A stretch of 64,000 nucleotides of DNA from Oikopleura dioica (taxonomy: Eukaryota > Chordata > Appendicularia > Copelata > Oikopleuridae). Both the position numbers and the translations under genes were made by a program. The stretch lies in assembly GCA_907165135.1 (NCBI GenBank), contig OU015566.1:9532157-9596156 (forward strand), written 5' to 3'. This document shows positions 35,351-47,657 of this stretch, piece after piece; positions within the stretch are counted from its first letter, which is position 1, and every line of letters starts with the position of its first letter. Below the pieces are notes generated by a model. The model did not search any database. It saw nothing but the letters and a program-made list of their open reading frames with translations, and was not told the origin of the DNA.

Positions 35351-36405
35351 GATAAACGTCTCTTAGAATGTCTTTATTCAAGACAAGAGTCCTCCTTTTA
35401 TTTTCGACTGGAAAATACTTTCGACGGAAGAAGCAGTTGAATATACTGCCCTCTGTCTAATCTGAGTTCTTATTGCTCGCCACTATTTTTTTATGTTTCC
35501 AAGTAAATTTTATTGCTTGTCCTCGGCACGATTGATAAAGAACCTCTCTTCTAATGATGATGGTAAAAGTTGCTTACACAGAAAATGCTCATTACGAGGC
35601 GGAGTTCTTGAGCAGCTCAATAATTTTACGGCGTTTTTCCATTGTTCTTTTTTATGTTTGAAGTTATTGCATCCTAATCAGCAGAAAAAATAGTTACCCA
35701 CAATCGATTTTTCTCGCCTTCAGATCGTTCCGTTCTAGCGGAAATTCAATTTTTTTTAAATTGATCGAATGGGCGGTATTTTCGTTCGCGAATCTAATAA
35801 AAATAGGTGCACCTGAGTTGTCAGAGGAAGATCTTTTTCATAGCCTTCATAAAGTTTTATGAAGTTTTTCGGCCGATAAATTAACAGCGTCGTCAGCAGG
35901 TTCGTAAATAATTTTGTTTTTCTTTTGATAAGTCCAAAACTGACAGGGTTCACTTTTCTTTCTCTGATTTATTATCAGTTTTTAAGCCAAAGAAAAACAC
36001 ATGTTGCTCTTAAAAATCTCCAGGGGATAAAATTCCAGTGAAAAAAGGTTCTTTTTGGCCAGCCATGTCTACCGAATTTTTATCACTGTTTCAATGATGT
36101 TTACTGAAGATCGATGTTTTACAAATGAAACCAATGATAGTACCATTATCAAAGCTCTCTCACGTTCCGCCAAGCAAACTTTTTCCTTTTCTAAATTTTT
36201 CTTGATAAATTCTGGTTAGAAGTTGAAGCTAAAGAAGTTTAAACTTTGCGTAATCTTCTGCTTATCTTAATCCTGCGGATGATGCTGAATTTTAGAGACG
36301 GACTGGTGACACGTTTCCTCATATCTTTATGAAATTATGTAGGTTAAGTCGCCTCTCGACTGCGTTTTTCGGACACTAAACGATAAGATAAATTGGCTTC
36401 TCAAT
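35351..36405. other. Intergenic region
   Basis: About 1 kb of AT-rich sequence between the start of calpain gene 2 and the end of the RING-protein gene; no exon recognised. Confidence 0.45.
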
Positions 36406-37466
36406 TTATTTTTTATAATGGCTTAATCGGATATCAGAGCAGTAGAGTTCAATAGAGTTTGATAATTTGGGTTTTGTTGAATTTTTTCGGCAGTTTGGAC
36501 AACTCTTTGGAGTCATTAGATCCAAACACTGGTGGCAGAATCGATGGCCACAGGTAAGAGTACATTCGTATCGTTCTTCTTTGTCGTATTTTTCCCAGCA
36601 AGCACCGCACTGAAACTTTTGTTCGAACTCATCATTCGTAACAATTTCTGAAAAAGAAGGTCACGTCGTTTTTGAGACTTCGCAACTTACTTATTCCGTC
36701 AACTTCCATCGCGGCCTCCTTGAATGCCTCTGTTGTAGCTTTTTTTATATTTCTCCCGAAAATTTGACAATGTCGACTTCAGGGTTCGGTAATTTGAGCT
36801 CACGCTAAAACTCAAGGAAACAAAGCTTGAGACTCACGTTTTTTAATTTGAGTTTTGAGAACTCAGAGATGAGAAATCAATTCTGGCGATCCATGAGCCA
36901 ATCAAGGAAGCGCTCGCTTAATTTGAGTTTTGAAAACTCAAAACTCTCAAATCTCTCAAAAACTCAAAACTCCCAAAACTCTCAAATCTTCTCAAAATGA
37001 TTTCTCAAGTCACTTTGAGTTCTCAATTTGAGGAAATTTGAGCGTCTAGTCAAAATGAGTTTTAGCTTGAGCTCAAATTACCGAACCCTGGTCGACTTCC
37101 TCTTTCAATCGAGCTACCACGATTTGAGCTTGACGATGTCTTTCAACAGCATCCGCCTCAACCTTCTTCCACGATTCGAAATAGCTTCCTACCACTTTCT
37201 GGTATTCAAGACTATCTTTAAAAAGGATAAGAGTAAAATGCAAAATAACATCTTAAAAGTATATCTTATCGCTTTCCTGAGGCGAGTTTTTTCTTTGCAC
37301 CATCGCAGCATGTTCCCAAAAGAAAATCAGTAGCTGTCGCGTCGCAGCCACCGATTTCGCAGATGAATTTCGCTTCGCATTGATAGAAAGATGCTTGAAC
37401 TCGACCATCATTTACATCATCCTGTTTACAAAGGTAGCAGAAGACGTTCTCTTCAACGCGGATCAT
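36406..37466 (-). CDS. RING-finger protein, candidate E3 ubiquitin ligase
   Basis: Minus-strand exons 37277-37466, 37097-37215, about 36691-36727 and 36406-36647. The N-terminus is cysteine-rich (FCYLCKQDD ... GGCDATATD ... GTCCDG), the middle is helical and charged (ESWKKVEADAVERHRQAQ), and the C-terminus is a C3HC4-type RING: CGACWEKY, TCGHRFCHQCLDLM, KSCPNCRK. RING proteins usually recruit E2 enzymes for ubiquitylation; the substrate is unknown and I do not recognise the family. The intron 37216-37276 fits the frame when read as starting GAAAGC after CTCAG. A small transposon (36780-37090) sits in the intron between exons 2 and 3 and duplicates the 5' splice site. Confidence 0.72.
36772..37098. 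mobile_element. hAT-like MITE at a splice site of the RING gene
   Basis: The element is 36780-37090 (311 bp) with terminal inverted repeats identical for 23 bp (CAGGGTTCGGTAATTTGAGC then TCA), continuing after one mismatch. It is flanked by an exact 8-bp duplication GTCGACTT at 36772-36779 and 37091-37098. The interior repeats GAGTTTTGA-type units and their complements and has no coding capacity. The 8-bp duplication and CAGGG ends indicate the hAT superfamily. The duplication covers the 5' splice donor of the host intron on the minus strand (AAGTCGAC). Confidence 0.88.
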
Positions 37467-37963
37467 GATTTCCGTAAAGTAACCACTATAAATTTATCGT
37501 AAAATTACGATCGTTGATCGCTGTTTTTACCAGTTGAGACATCCTCGATAGTTGTCATCAGTTCCCACAAATCGAGCATAAATCCGTTGCATTTTGCTCA
37601 TTTAGCAAATTCTCTAAAAATCCTCAATTGACTTTTGATAAACCAGAAAAACGTACGATTTATTGCGAGCGCTTTCTTCGCGAAAGAACAATCTCGAAAT
37701 ATTTAGACAGAAAGGAAACTTTCGAATCACTAAGAAGACGGTTTCTTCCTCCATCTGCTTCCCTACGACCGCTAAGACGCGTATCTAACCGCTACCAATC
37801 GTGAATATCAGTACGCGTGGTCAAAACTTCAAGGGGAAGGCGAGCGCTAGAGAGCGCGCTATCGCGATCACGAACAGTCGACGCTTCAAAAACTTACTAC
37901 AAAAGATCTAAAAACTTGTTGTGCTTTAGGCTTCTTTTAGAAATCAAAACAAATAATCAAAAA

Positions 37964-40532
37964 ATGAAGATTTTTCACACTCTCGTTTTAGGTAGAAAGC
38001 TTTTTCCTTTTTCAGAACTTAATTATTATGTTCAGGGCTTGCCCAAGCAAACCAGAGATCAAAAGACTTTTGTATGAACACAATTGAGCTTCCATGCGCA
38101 GAGAACGAAAACTGTCCGAGATGGAAATGTCCGGAAGGAACAGGGCATGGAAAAACATGCGAGCAGTTTTGCTCAATAACGAACGCAGAAGCTGTTGGAA
38201 TACGAACATGTGTATGTTATCGACAAAGTGGTCCTATAAGGAAAGGCTCTACTAGATGATTTTGTGTATAACTAAATCGCGAAAAATCACGTGTAAATGT
38301 TGATCGAAAATGCTCAATCCTCTCTCTCCGTCTTAGAAATACATATGTATATACATCTCGTCAAATATTTAGACGCACAAATTTTGATGAGTTCTTAATC
38401 GGCTTAACTGGCTACACCCTTCAAACATTTTCGTTGGTACTGATTTATTTCAAATTAATTACGAATCGCCGAGCCCTATCAAGACTGTTTATCGGATGCA
38501 GATGGGTCGAAAAAATTGATGAAACATGTCCTACTGTGGCTCCTCCTGAACCTGAGCCGAAGCCACTTTCAAATATTATCCGTCGCCGTCCAGTTTACTC
38601 AGCTTCGGTTGTCAGAAAATCATCCGCTCCAACAAGAGATGTCACAACGAACAATGTCAGTATCTTCCGAGCGATGGGAGTGCAAAAGCCAACACTTCAT
38701 CCACCAACAACCAAAACTACTTCTACGACGACAGTGACACCGGAACACAATCAACGTGAAACGAAATATCCCTCAATGGCGTCGCTGGGCATTAAACTTG
38801 AAGATTTCAAGGTTAATCTGAAGTCTGCGGCTGGTAGTAATAATGAGAAGACATTCGGGAACCGATCAGAAGCTTATTCGAACTGCCCGTCTATTGACGA
38901 AGATTCCATTTGCGAAAATGAGTAAGTTCAAAGTTTGCGAGTTTAAATCAGCCAACCGCCAATCCTATTGAGTAATGATAACAGATCGGTGAGCTCCAAC
39001 GCTGACAATTGAGTTAAAAGAATCGGATCATCAGAAAATCCGATGAGATAGGCATTCTCTTATTTTAGACCGGCAATGACCGTAGTCAAAATCCGCAGAA
39101 CCGTAAATCCGGTGACCGGATAGTTCCACGCGCTTATCGTGCCCTAGATTGACACGGGATCAGAGAAGAACGTGCTCAGGATTCAATGAATAAACATTTT
39201 CTGACCTTGATAAGATAATTGCTTATTATGCAAAGTCTGGAATTCTCTACTATTGCGTGAAGCAGGGTCTTCGGAAGAATAGGTTTAAGGATATAAGCTA
39301 TGAATTTGAACTTTCGTAGCGCCTAAATGCGAAGTAGGATCATTTTCACTTCAAAAGTAATCCTACCTAAAAATGGACGTAAAACTCAAATCTGGTATTT
39401 AAAAAAAAAATTTTATAGAAAATTTTCCTTTTAGAGCGTTTTGAAATCTTACGCTCTCGATTTCTCGAAATTTTTCCACTAAATCGGTCGAGTTTTTTCG
39501 ATGAATAACTTGTCTTAACCCTTATCTACAAAATTGACGGATCAGTTTTCCCTAATTCCGACCGAAACCGATTTTAGAGCCATTTCCATGAGGCTTACCC
39601 AGCGCGTGAATAGTGTAAAAAGCGGCGCGATGGGCGCTCGCTCTCTCAACTCTTCTTTTCCGTGAGAGTGGCGCGGGTGCCCCGAGCGCTTTGATTGGTT
39701 GCACGCGAAAAAGCACAAAAAGAAGAAAAACTCGAGCAAGAAAGAGGAAAACGCTAGAATGAAAATTTGAGGGAGTTTTGAAATAAAAGCCCATCAATTT
39801 TCTAGCTTAACATCATCAAAATAAAAGACACGGTTTAGTTTTAGCGATTCAATGGAAAAAATTCGAGCAATCGAGAGCGTAAGATTTGAAATCGCTCTAG
39901 AGAGAAAATTTTCCATAAAATTTTTTTCAAAAACTCCAGATTTGAGTTCTACGTGCAATTTAAGGTAGGACTGCTTTTGAAATGAAAATGATCCTACGTC
40001 GCATTTAGGCGCTACGAAAGTTCAAATTCATAGCTTATATCCTTAAGTCGGATTGAAATCTAATATCTTTTGAATGCGATCGGTCAAATCTTTCTTTGCA
40101 AAGTTCGGATTAGAACTAAATCAAGTGGATAGTTCCGAAATGCGGTTTCGCGTTCACATAGGTCACATTTCTCAAGTTCTAACGCGACCTCGCCCAGGTG
40201 GCTAATCATGTATTCTAGCGGCTTCACTCTGCGCTGTCATGTCAACTGCAGAAACCGAAATAAGGTGAACAAATGCGTCTGCGTAAATGGCAACTGTAAA
40301 TGGAGCTCGACATGTGGCATTTTGAATGGGAGAAGTAGAATTTCGCCGGAAAAGGAGACAGTTGATTCGATAAGGACCATAAAGATTCAAGGTATGGGGA
40401 CATTGATTATTGCTTTAGAGACCCTAGCTGCACTCAATTTTGATAGACTCACACGTCATTTCATTTTTAGACGGTACATTTATCAACTTGAGAGACTTCA
40501 TCGACTACATCTCGACTTGGGTAGAGAAATAA
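37964..40532 (+). CDS. Secreted cysteine-rich protein with Thr/Pro-rich middle, function unknown
   Basis: Exons 37964-37991, 38036 to about 38227, about 38474-38921, 40219-40391 and 40471-40532. It starts with a signal peptide (MKIFHTLVLGLAQA). The first domain has about nine cysteines (FCMNTIELPC ... CPRWKCPEGTGHGKTCEQFC ... TCVCY). A middle region rich in threonine, proline and serine looks like a glycosylated linker (KPTLHPPTTKTTSTTT), then a second small cysteine cluster (LRCHVNC ... KCVCVNGNCKWSSTC) and a short tail. I do not recognise the family; larvacean house proteins and secreted matrix proteins are possible comparisons. The exon 2-3 join is uncertain. The 1.3-kb intron 38922-40218 contains a fold-back element. 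Confidence 0.6.
39285..40046. mobile_element. TTAA-flanked fold-back element with long inverted repeats
   Basis: The element spans 39289-40042 (754 bp) and is bounded by TTAA on each side (39285-39288 and 40043-40046). The two ends are imperfect inverted repeats of about 185 bp: the left starts GGATATAAGCTATGAATTTG and the right is its reverse complement with scattered mismatches. The central 380 bp has no clear coding frame. Different termini show it is not the same family as the element at 14.1 kb, although the target duplication type is the same. Confidence 0.78.
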
Positions 40533-41157
40533 ATAAGAATAATGAAATCTCTTCTGTATAAACATGTATTGTTATTAGTTCCTGCCGTAAATAAATTCAA
40601 TCATATCAAAGTTCAATTCACTACCATTTGTTGGATTTGTCAACAGATCACAATCCAATTGTCTGGCACCAGAAAACCGAAATTATTTACGGATGCATGT
40701 CACATGCAGCATGTGACACCTTTTTTTAGGAGCCTTCTTTTCCTCCTTGTCAGTCGATATTTGACAAATACTACTGGATAATTACTGCATCTTCAAAATA
40801 AAGTTGCGATGGTTCAAGCAGGAATATTTGTATGTACCCAAACTTTGCAACCGGGAGAATTATTTTCACTTTGTTTTCAAACAAGTGTAAATTTATCCGA
40901 GGTAATGTGCGGTCAAATTCACTAGTTTCAAATTGCATTGAAATTTTATTCGAAAGTGTCCATTTGCTTTTGATACAGAACTTGTTGGAGAGTAGTATAA
41001 ATACAGTAGTGTCATCGGTAGTAGAGATACAGAGAGTGAAAATATAAAAATAGGGTTGAACTGAGAATAAAAGAAAGCTACAAAATGTAGCTAAAATTGA
41101 GATGCGGAAATCGCGGCAGGTTAAAACAGGTCGATTTCCATTCGATTACAAATTTTG
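40533..41157. other. Intergenic region
   Basis: About 600 bp with no exon recognised; it lies between the ends of two convergent genes. Confidence 0.4.
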
Positions 41158-42560
41158 TTAGACGTTTATGGCAGACTTGAAGCACCTGGAAAAGATCGCG
41201 TAGAACATCTTAGCGAAGAACTTGAGCGCCGCCTGGCCGCCCGGAATATACGAAAGCGTAAAGTATGAGAGTGCCACGATCTGAATCGCAGCGGCAATGA
41301 CTGTCAAAATGTAGCTCTTCGCTCCCATGGCCGCGTAGAGGGTAAAACTCATTGACAACGTGTAGCCGAGGGTAAACGGGAGACGTTCGGTCGAGATAAG
41401 ATGCTAAAAGAGAGGAGATTAGAAAAAAGGTTTATTTGCACGAGCAAAGCCTTTGTTGAAATAGGTTAAAATGAGAGTTCTGAAGAATAATTTCAGGTTT
41501 CCTTTTGAAAATTGGCCTGATCTTCCTTCGAAAATACCACAGATAATTTCGTTTATGAAACAACCCTTCTACGATAGAACCTTCTATCGAAAGAAAAAAT
41601 TATCAATAGACTGAACTCCCGGAAGAATAGATAGACACACGCCTTATCGCGAGTTTAGTCTTGGTTTAAGTTTCCCGGACGAAACTATGCTTATCTTCAC
41701 CATCCCAAACCCATTTACTGATCACTTCTAAAATTTGACCTACGTGGAATCGAATCTCACCTTGAAATGCTTCTTGGGCCCATAGAGCAGCGAGAATGAG
41801 GAAATGAAGAAGAGCGAGCCAAGAGTGTACAAAAGAGCGAATTTGCGCGCGGAAACGATCAGCACTGGAAGGTACATTGCCGCCATCATGAAGCAGAGGA
41901 GTCCCATGCCCATGCAGCCCATAAAACCGAGGATGCGCTGCTTCTTTGAAAGCTTGGGACAGAAGGGGTCTGATTCGGCTTCTGATAGCCAAGAAGATCC
42001 ACCATCACTGCTAGAGAAAATATTTATTACATGAAAATTACTGAACAGAACAGCGGGAAAGTCTTACTAAGAACTGTCTTACAGGACCTACATACTGTAT
42101 GGTAACATTTTATATATATCTGAATTAATTGATCTCAAATCCGGGTATTTCACTCTAAATATCTATGTCGCATTTTAATCGGTTTATGTGGTTGCTGAAA
42201 TTCGTACTCGGGTTATATTGCCCTGAAGTTGGGATCCTACTGAGCAGAAAATAATTAATCAATCAATATCGTCATCGCATGAAATTTTAACCGTAAAATC
42301 TGCTTTAAGCAGGTAATACCTTCTGAGCGGGTTCGGAAGCGGAATATTTTCCTGAATCTTTGAAGCTTTATTGACTAAATTTCCAAAGCCGCTTTTCGCC
42401 CAGCCGAGCAAGTTAGCGGTCTCGGATTCATCGTCTCCTGCATCACCAATATTTACCTAAAATTTGTTCATCAAAGATAAACTTAATTTATGCTTACAGA
42501 AGTAGACGACTTTCCCGAGAATTCCGCCAAATAATTTTTGAGTTTTTCCGCATCCGACAT
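41158..42560 (-). CDS. SFT2D2: SFT2-domain vesicle-transport membrane protein
   Basis: Minus-strand exons 42498-42560, 42320-42456, 41761-42010 and 41158-41403. SFT2 proteins are small Golgi membrane proteins that help fuse endosome-derived vesicles. The N-terminus is acidic and cytosolic (GDAGDDESETANLLGW), followed by four hydrophobic segments. Family landmarks are GCMGMGLLCF, KFALLYTLGSLFFISSFSLL, YGPKKHFK and SYFTLSYIPGGQAALKFF, matching vertebrate SFT2D1-3 in order. The paralogue within SFT2D1/2/3 cannot be resolved, so the symbol is a best guess. All exon phases agree. Confidence 0.85.
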
Positions 42561-43572
42561 CTAAAATCAATCCATTTAAGTCCGATAGAATCGAGAAAAC
42601 ATCGAAAGAAAGAGATCGAACGCAGTGTTTTAATGAACGATATAATTTATTGCACACGTACTGGTATCAACATAAACGCGTAAGATTGTTGTTTTTATAA
42701 AATAGAACTTCCCACTTCCAAAGTTCAAGTTTCCGGGCTCTAGTTTTCAGTTCCTTCTCTTTTTGAAAATATACGATACAGTTTCATGTTTGGTCAGTAG
42801 CTGGATATATACTGTCGAGTCATACAGTCATTAAAGTAATAGTGGTTGAAAAAAGAAGAGTTGTTATAAGAGAAAGAATAAGAAATATAGAATGGGAAAG
42901 GGTTGAATTGAATGATTCTTGATAAAAACTAACTAGGGCCCCCTATCTCTCGTTGAAACTCAATTCAATTTGACACCATATTATTAAGGGATTTGGGAAC
43001 GCTTGAAAAGTGAATTCGAACAAGTTATTTTTACATCTGAACACTCGAACGAAGGGTTTCAAGAGCCGATTCAACGAGAGACAAGGAACTCTTCGGAAAA
43101 GAAATGATAGAGTACCAAAGTGATGAAGGTAATAGCTTTAACTCTTATTTCGATTGTAAAAGTAAGTCAAGGCACGTTTCGGCAGGTGAGTGGACTTTTT
43201 ATTCTTATTTTTTTGTTATGTACTTTCAGGACTATTTCTTTAAGCGGGGTAGAAGAAGAGGGGGAGAATATACTTTGAGAATATTGAATTTGATAAGAAA
43301 AAGCTCGGCGTCTCTACCAGGTATTCAGGTGATTTTTGGCTATGAAAATATTTTGGGATCAACTTGGTTATCGCAAAGTACAGTCAGATAACCGACCTCA
43401 TCCCTTAAATTTTAGAGGGATATTAAAGTTAACATTTATACACTGACATTTTTAATGTACTGAAGTTTTGGGCAACCTGATTTTTAGAACACGCGGCTTT
43501 TAGATTTAGTTGAGATATAAATTATATAATAAGAATTATTGGATATGTTTTAAAGGGTTTCTATAATTAAGC
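42561..43572. other. Intergenic region
   Basis: About 1 kb with no supported gene. A plus-strand open frame at 43104-43391 has no recognisable content. Confidence 0.4.
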
Positions 43573-46179
43573 TTAATCCACTTTGACAGCGCCGTAGATC
43601 TTTCGAACGAACCAGTAGCATGCAAGGAAACCGACTGTACCGGTGAAAAGGAAGATCGCCAGAGTCATGATTGAAGTGTACCTACAAGACAATAGTATAA
43701 GTTTTATTCAGAAGAACATCCTAGACGACAATGTCGATTTTTTTTCTTAATAATATTGGTAGTCTACCAAAGTCATCTATGATAAGCGTTCTTCTCATTA
43801 TCGATAAGCGATTTTCATTTTAAGAAGTATAATTTGAATTCGAATCTTGCTGGAGCGCCTAATATATCCGCTCAAAAAGCAAGCTGCACCTGGATCAACA
43901 TTTTTTATCTGCCCCTGACGATAAGCTTGAACGTGACCGATATCCTTATTAAGGATCATGCGTCAAATCAACTCAAGATACTAGCACGAAAACAGCGGAG
44001 AGAACTTACCCGAAGTAGATAATAAGCGATGCAGCTCCGTCACGGAGGTCGAGCTTTGAAGTGCAGAAGTGAGCAGCGTAGATGAAGAAATAAACTGCGG
44101 TGAAGCCGGAAGTCAAGTAACTGGAATTCAATTTTATTTCGTTAATCATTTTAGCATCAATTTACCTTCTCCACCACCATCTGTAATCTTCGGCAGCGAG
44201 GTGGAAGTAGCAAAGAAGAATGGTAGTTTCAGAACACGTGACGATGAGGATGATCGTTACCAAAAACAAGAATCCAAACATGTAGTAGATCTTTACATAT
44301 TATTTATATCGGCTCGTTTATGCTTCATACATACCTGATGAGACCAGATAGAATTGAGGATGAAAAACAACTGGATGAAGATGCAACCGAATGGAAGGAT
44401 ACCGCCCATGATGATTCCAGGAATCGGCTTCGTGTAAAAGATTTGCTCTGGGATCTCACGCTGGATGGGGTTGGTGCGAACAGGATGTTCAATTGGTCGC
44501 TTTTTATAACCGTAGAAAGCTCCAAGGAATGTCAGAGGGATGGAGATTCCAAACCAGAGGAGAAGAATGACAACTAGCGTTCCAAAAGGAATGGCTATTG
44601 TAAAGAAAGTTAGTGGTGAAATCAAGGAGGAGAATCCTACCTGCGCTGGAGTGCTCTCCCCAAAGAATGAGGTTCATCACGAAGAAGATAAAGAAAATAG
44701 TTCCAGTAATGAAGCAAGATGTAAGAATGGTGTTTGCTGAAAAAATATCAAATCAAAAGAAAAATTCAAATGAAAGCGCTTACATTTCCAAGCTTCGCCG
44801 CCGAAGGTCTTATAGAGTCGAGCAGAAACATAACCAGCTGGGAGACCGAGGAAAACGAAGAGAACGATTCCGGTTGATCCGAGAGAGCCACGATTAGCGG
44901 GAGAAAGGAAGCCAAGGCAAGCAAAGAAGAGGGTGAAGAATGTCATAATGATGATCTAAAAGATTATTAACTCTAGTTTCATTCATTGGCAGATTACCTG
45001 GGCACCGGAGCCGCAAAGAACAGAGAAGAGCATGGGCGCATTTGGTGGTCGGAAAACATCACCTGACAAATAACTCATTTTAGAGAAAGAATCGCTATAT
45101 TACCGTGAACCAGCTTCCAGCCGAATTCTTCTTGAGCTTCTTCCTGGCTCTCGAGGGAGTTGTATCGAGCAATATCTTTGTGGAGGGATCTGACGGTGAT
45201 CATGGCGACCATACCAGAGAGGAATAGGACGATGACGAGAGAGTTCATGATCGAGAACCACTAGAAAACAATAGAGAGGATATTGAAGGAAAAAGAGTAC
45301 CTGAATATTGGTATGTGGCATAGAATCAAGAATATAATCCCATCGAGAAGCCCACTTGACGTTGTTGTTCTTGACAAACTTGATGGAGTACGTGTATGGA
45401 ACGGTAATATCGCCTTTGAGCTCCTGTGGAATGGCCATGGGATCACCCTTGCATTCTCCGCTCTTGTAAGACTTGGGATTGAGTCGAGCTGAGATAAGTC
45501 GGTTTCCAACGTATCCTCCCTCAACACCGTCGTGGTAGTAGATCACGATGTCGTGATGATTAAAGAGGTAGAAATTGGATTTCTTGTTGTAATTGGTGTT
45601 GATCACGCAAGCGTCTTTTTGAGTACCATCCTTTGTGACGAAACAACCCATAGGAATGCCAGTAGAACAGAAGGTCTTGTGCGCTTCATTATCAACTGGG
45701 TAGCACCATGTGACGGGCATGTTGTCAATGATCCAGTGATGCTCATAGCTGAACATCATTCCGTGCTTCAAGAATTTCATGTTATCATCGTCGCCAGAAT
45801 ATTTCTTCTCGCAGACTTTTTTGCACGTCTCTTCACTGTCAAACTTGAACTTGTATGGCGATGGTCGAATTCTTTCGCCGAAGAGGACCTGGCCAAGATT
45901 TTCCGTTGGCGATTTTTCACCGTCTGTGTCTTGGCAGAAATCGAATGCGCTAAAGAAGGGATTAGATGATGGATTGAAATGGGAGAGGGATAAGTACCTG
46001 TATTCGAATGGAATGGCGGAATCGTGAGAAGTGAGCTTATTGACGAATAATTCGATGTCAGCGTGGCAAGGTTGATCTCCTGGATTCTCCTGCCCTTCCC
46101 TACAATAGGAAACCGGGGCCAAACCGGGGAGGTAGAAGGCATTTGCTACTCCCAACAGGAGAACACTCAGACGTCCCAT
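43573..46179 (-). CDS. TM9SF2: Transmembrane 9 superfamily member 2 (nonaspanin)
   Basis: Minus-strand exons: 45998-46179, 45301-45949, 45104-45260, 44998-45062, 44784-44955, 44641-44736, 44335-44594, 44166-44290, 44010-44120, 43573-43681. A signal peptide ([14 protein letters not shown]) precedes [14 protein letters not shown] long luminal domain ([33 protein letters not shown]) is followed by nine hydrophobic helices with [27 protein letters not shown] and [20 protein letters not shown]. The C-terminus IYGAVKVD carries the KxD Golgi retention signal of the family. It is a Golgi/endosomal protein involved in membrane-protein sorting and glycosphingolipid trafficking. The 48-bp intron 45950-45997 is open in frame but removal gives exact family spacing. 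Confidence 0.93.
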
Positions 46180-46764
46180 TTCTTAATTTATAGATTTGAT
46201 AAGATTGAAGAGTTTCAGTAAGGCATCTATGAGTGTTTTGAAGGAATCAGGCCGTCACAGTGAAAACAAACAAGGCGGTAAGTAAATTATTGAGATTTTG
46301 GATTACAAATTGGCGAATTTGTTGTTTATAAATTTTTAGGAGCTCATTAGTAGATGATATTTTGGCTTATCATTCTTCTATTCTGTCTATGATATTTACA
46401 GTTAGATATTTTACCGCCGAGTTGGCTGAATGAATCAGTAGGTTTCAGTAGTTTTTATCACACGATGAAATAAATGGGGACACGATTTTGCTACGAAAAC
46501 AGCCCTTTGAAAAGGTTTGTAATTTCTCGTTTTGGCAAGGAAGCTACTTTTACTTTAATTTACAGTATTGCGCAGATTTTCATCAATTACCCGTGTTTTT
46601 TGCTAGTTAGATTGAACTGAGCTAGAATGAAGAACATGTGGAGATTCTGTAGAAAAAATCGAAGAATGCATAAAAAATCGAAGGAGAGGTCAGAAGGGGT
46701 GCGTGGTACGACTTTTGTAGCTCAGAAGATAGGTCTTTTGTATTATTACTGGTTGTAGAAAGCT

Positions 46765-47657
46765 TCACCACAGGTCCCAGGGTGTTTTGTTTGCAGGAAT
46801 CGTGTAGGTATGATTATGCGGCAAGGAGAGACTTGCTGCCATCTGAAATTCAAAATGATTTTTATGTTTGGACGGCTAATTTGCGGCCATGACCAAGTTC
46901 TTACGATCTTCTTGTTTTCTATTCTAGAGATTTTGATTGACAACTTACGCCGTGCTTGTAGATAGAATTCAAGATCATGTGGCCATTCTTCCCTTGCAGC
47001 CAAACAATGGGGATGTCCACAAGATGGCTCTTCTCGCTCCCATCATCGACCATGTCAATATTGCTGTCGACGTCGATCGGGTCATCGTTGAAGATAATGG
47101 CGCCGATGACTCCTGTGTTCTGAGCCACAATCGCCTTCTCCAAAAACGAACATCCCCCGCGCTTGATCAGCATCATGTTTCCTTTCAGCTGCGCCACATT
47201 GGTGGGCGGCGCGTCTGGACATGCTTCGATTGGGCTTTTTCAGGGATGATTCTGTGGCTTTTTAGACGATTTAGAGATGATAAGAAGTTATAAGACGATT
47301 AATAATTATCTTAGAGGGCTGAAAATAAGAAAATTTCTCGCACTTTAAATGGATCTTTAGCAGTTGACTTTCAAGTCAGCTGATTTTCGACTGAATTTTT
47401 TTTCTGTCATCAAAATGACCATCCTTTCCTGGCGGGTATAAGCGGAACATGAGACATAAATCGTTCGAATATTCCGCCGAAATCCCTTGCAAATCTTCCT
47501 CTGTAACTGTACGCAATATCTACAAGATTAACTGTAAGAACTTTAAGTTTTCTTCTACCCTACCTTCGGGATGATGAATTTCAAAATAAAGAATGCTTCC
47601 GTCGCTGGCTCGCGAAAGAATACTGAGTAACGAAATCGACAGCAGCCAAAATATCAT
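46765..47657 (-). CDS. PRADC1: PA-domain secreted protein, PRADC1-like
   Basis: Minus-strand exons 47564-47657, 47429-47519, 46949-47234 and 46765-46842. A signal peptide (MIFWLLSISLLSILSRA) is followed by ILYFEIHHPEDIAYSY, RFARDFGGIF and a protease-associated domain with LIKRGGCSFLEKAIVAQ, GAIIFNDD and VDIPIVWLQGKNG. It ends with an N-glycosylation-type site (NHT) and TPWDLW, mirroring the PPWTFW end of vertebrate PRADC1. The protein is a small secreted glycoprotein; vertebrate work links it to metabolism. The 194-bp intron 47235-47428 gives the best family spacing when read as starting GAAAGG after CCAG; a GT donor slightly downstream would add three residues. Confidence 0.87.

Noticed and set aside
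43104-43391. Plus-strand open frame of 95 codons between SFT2 and TM9SF2
   Set aside because: Aromatic-rich and featureless, consistent with a chance frame in AT-rich DNA.
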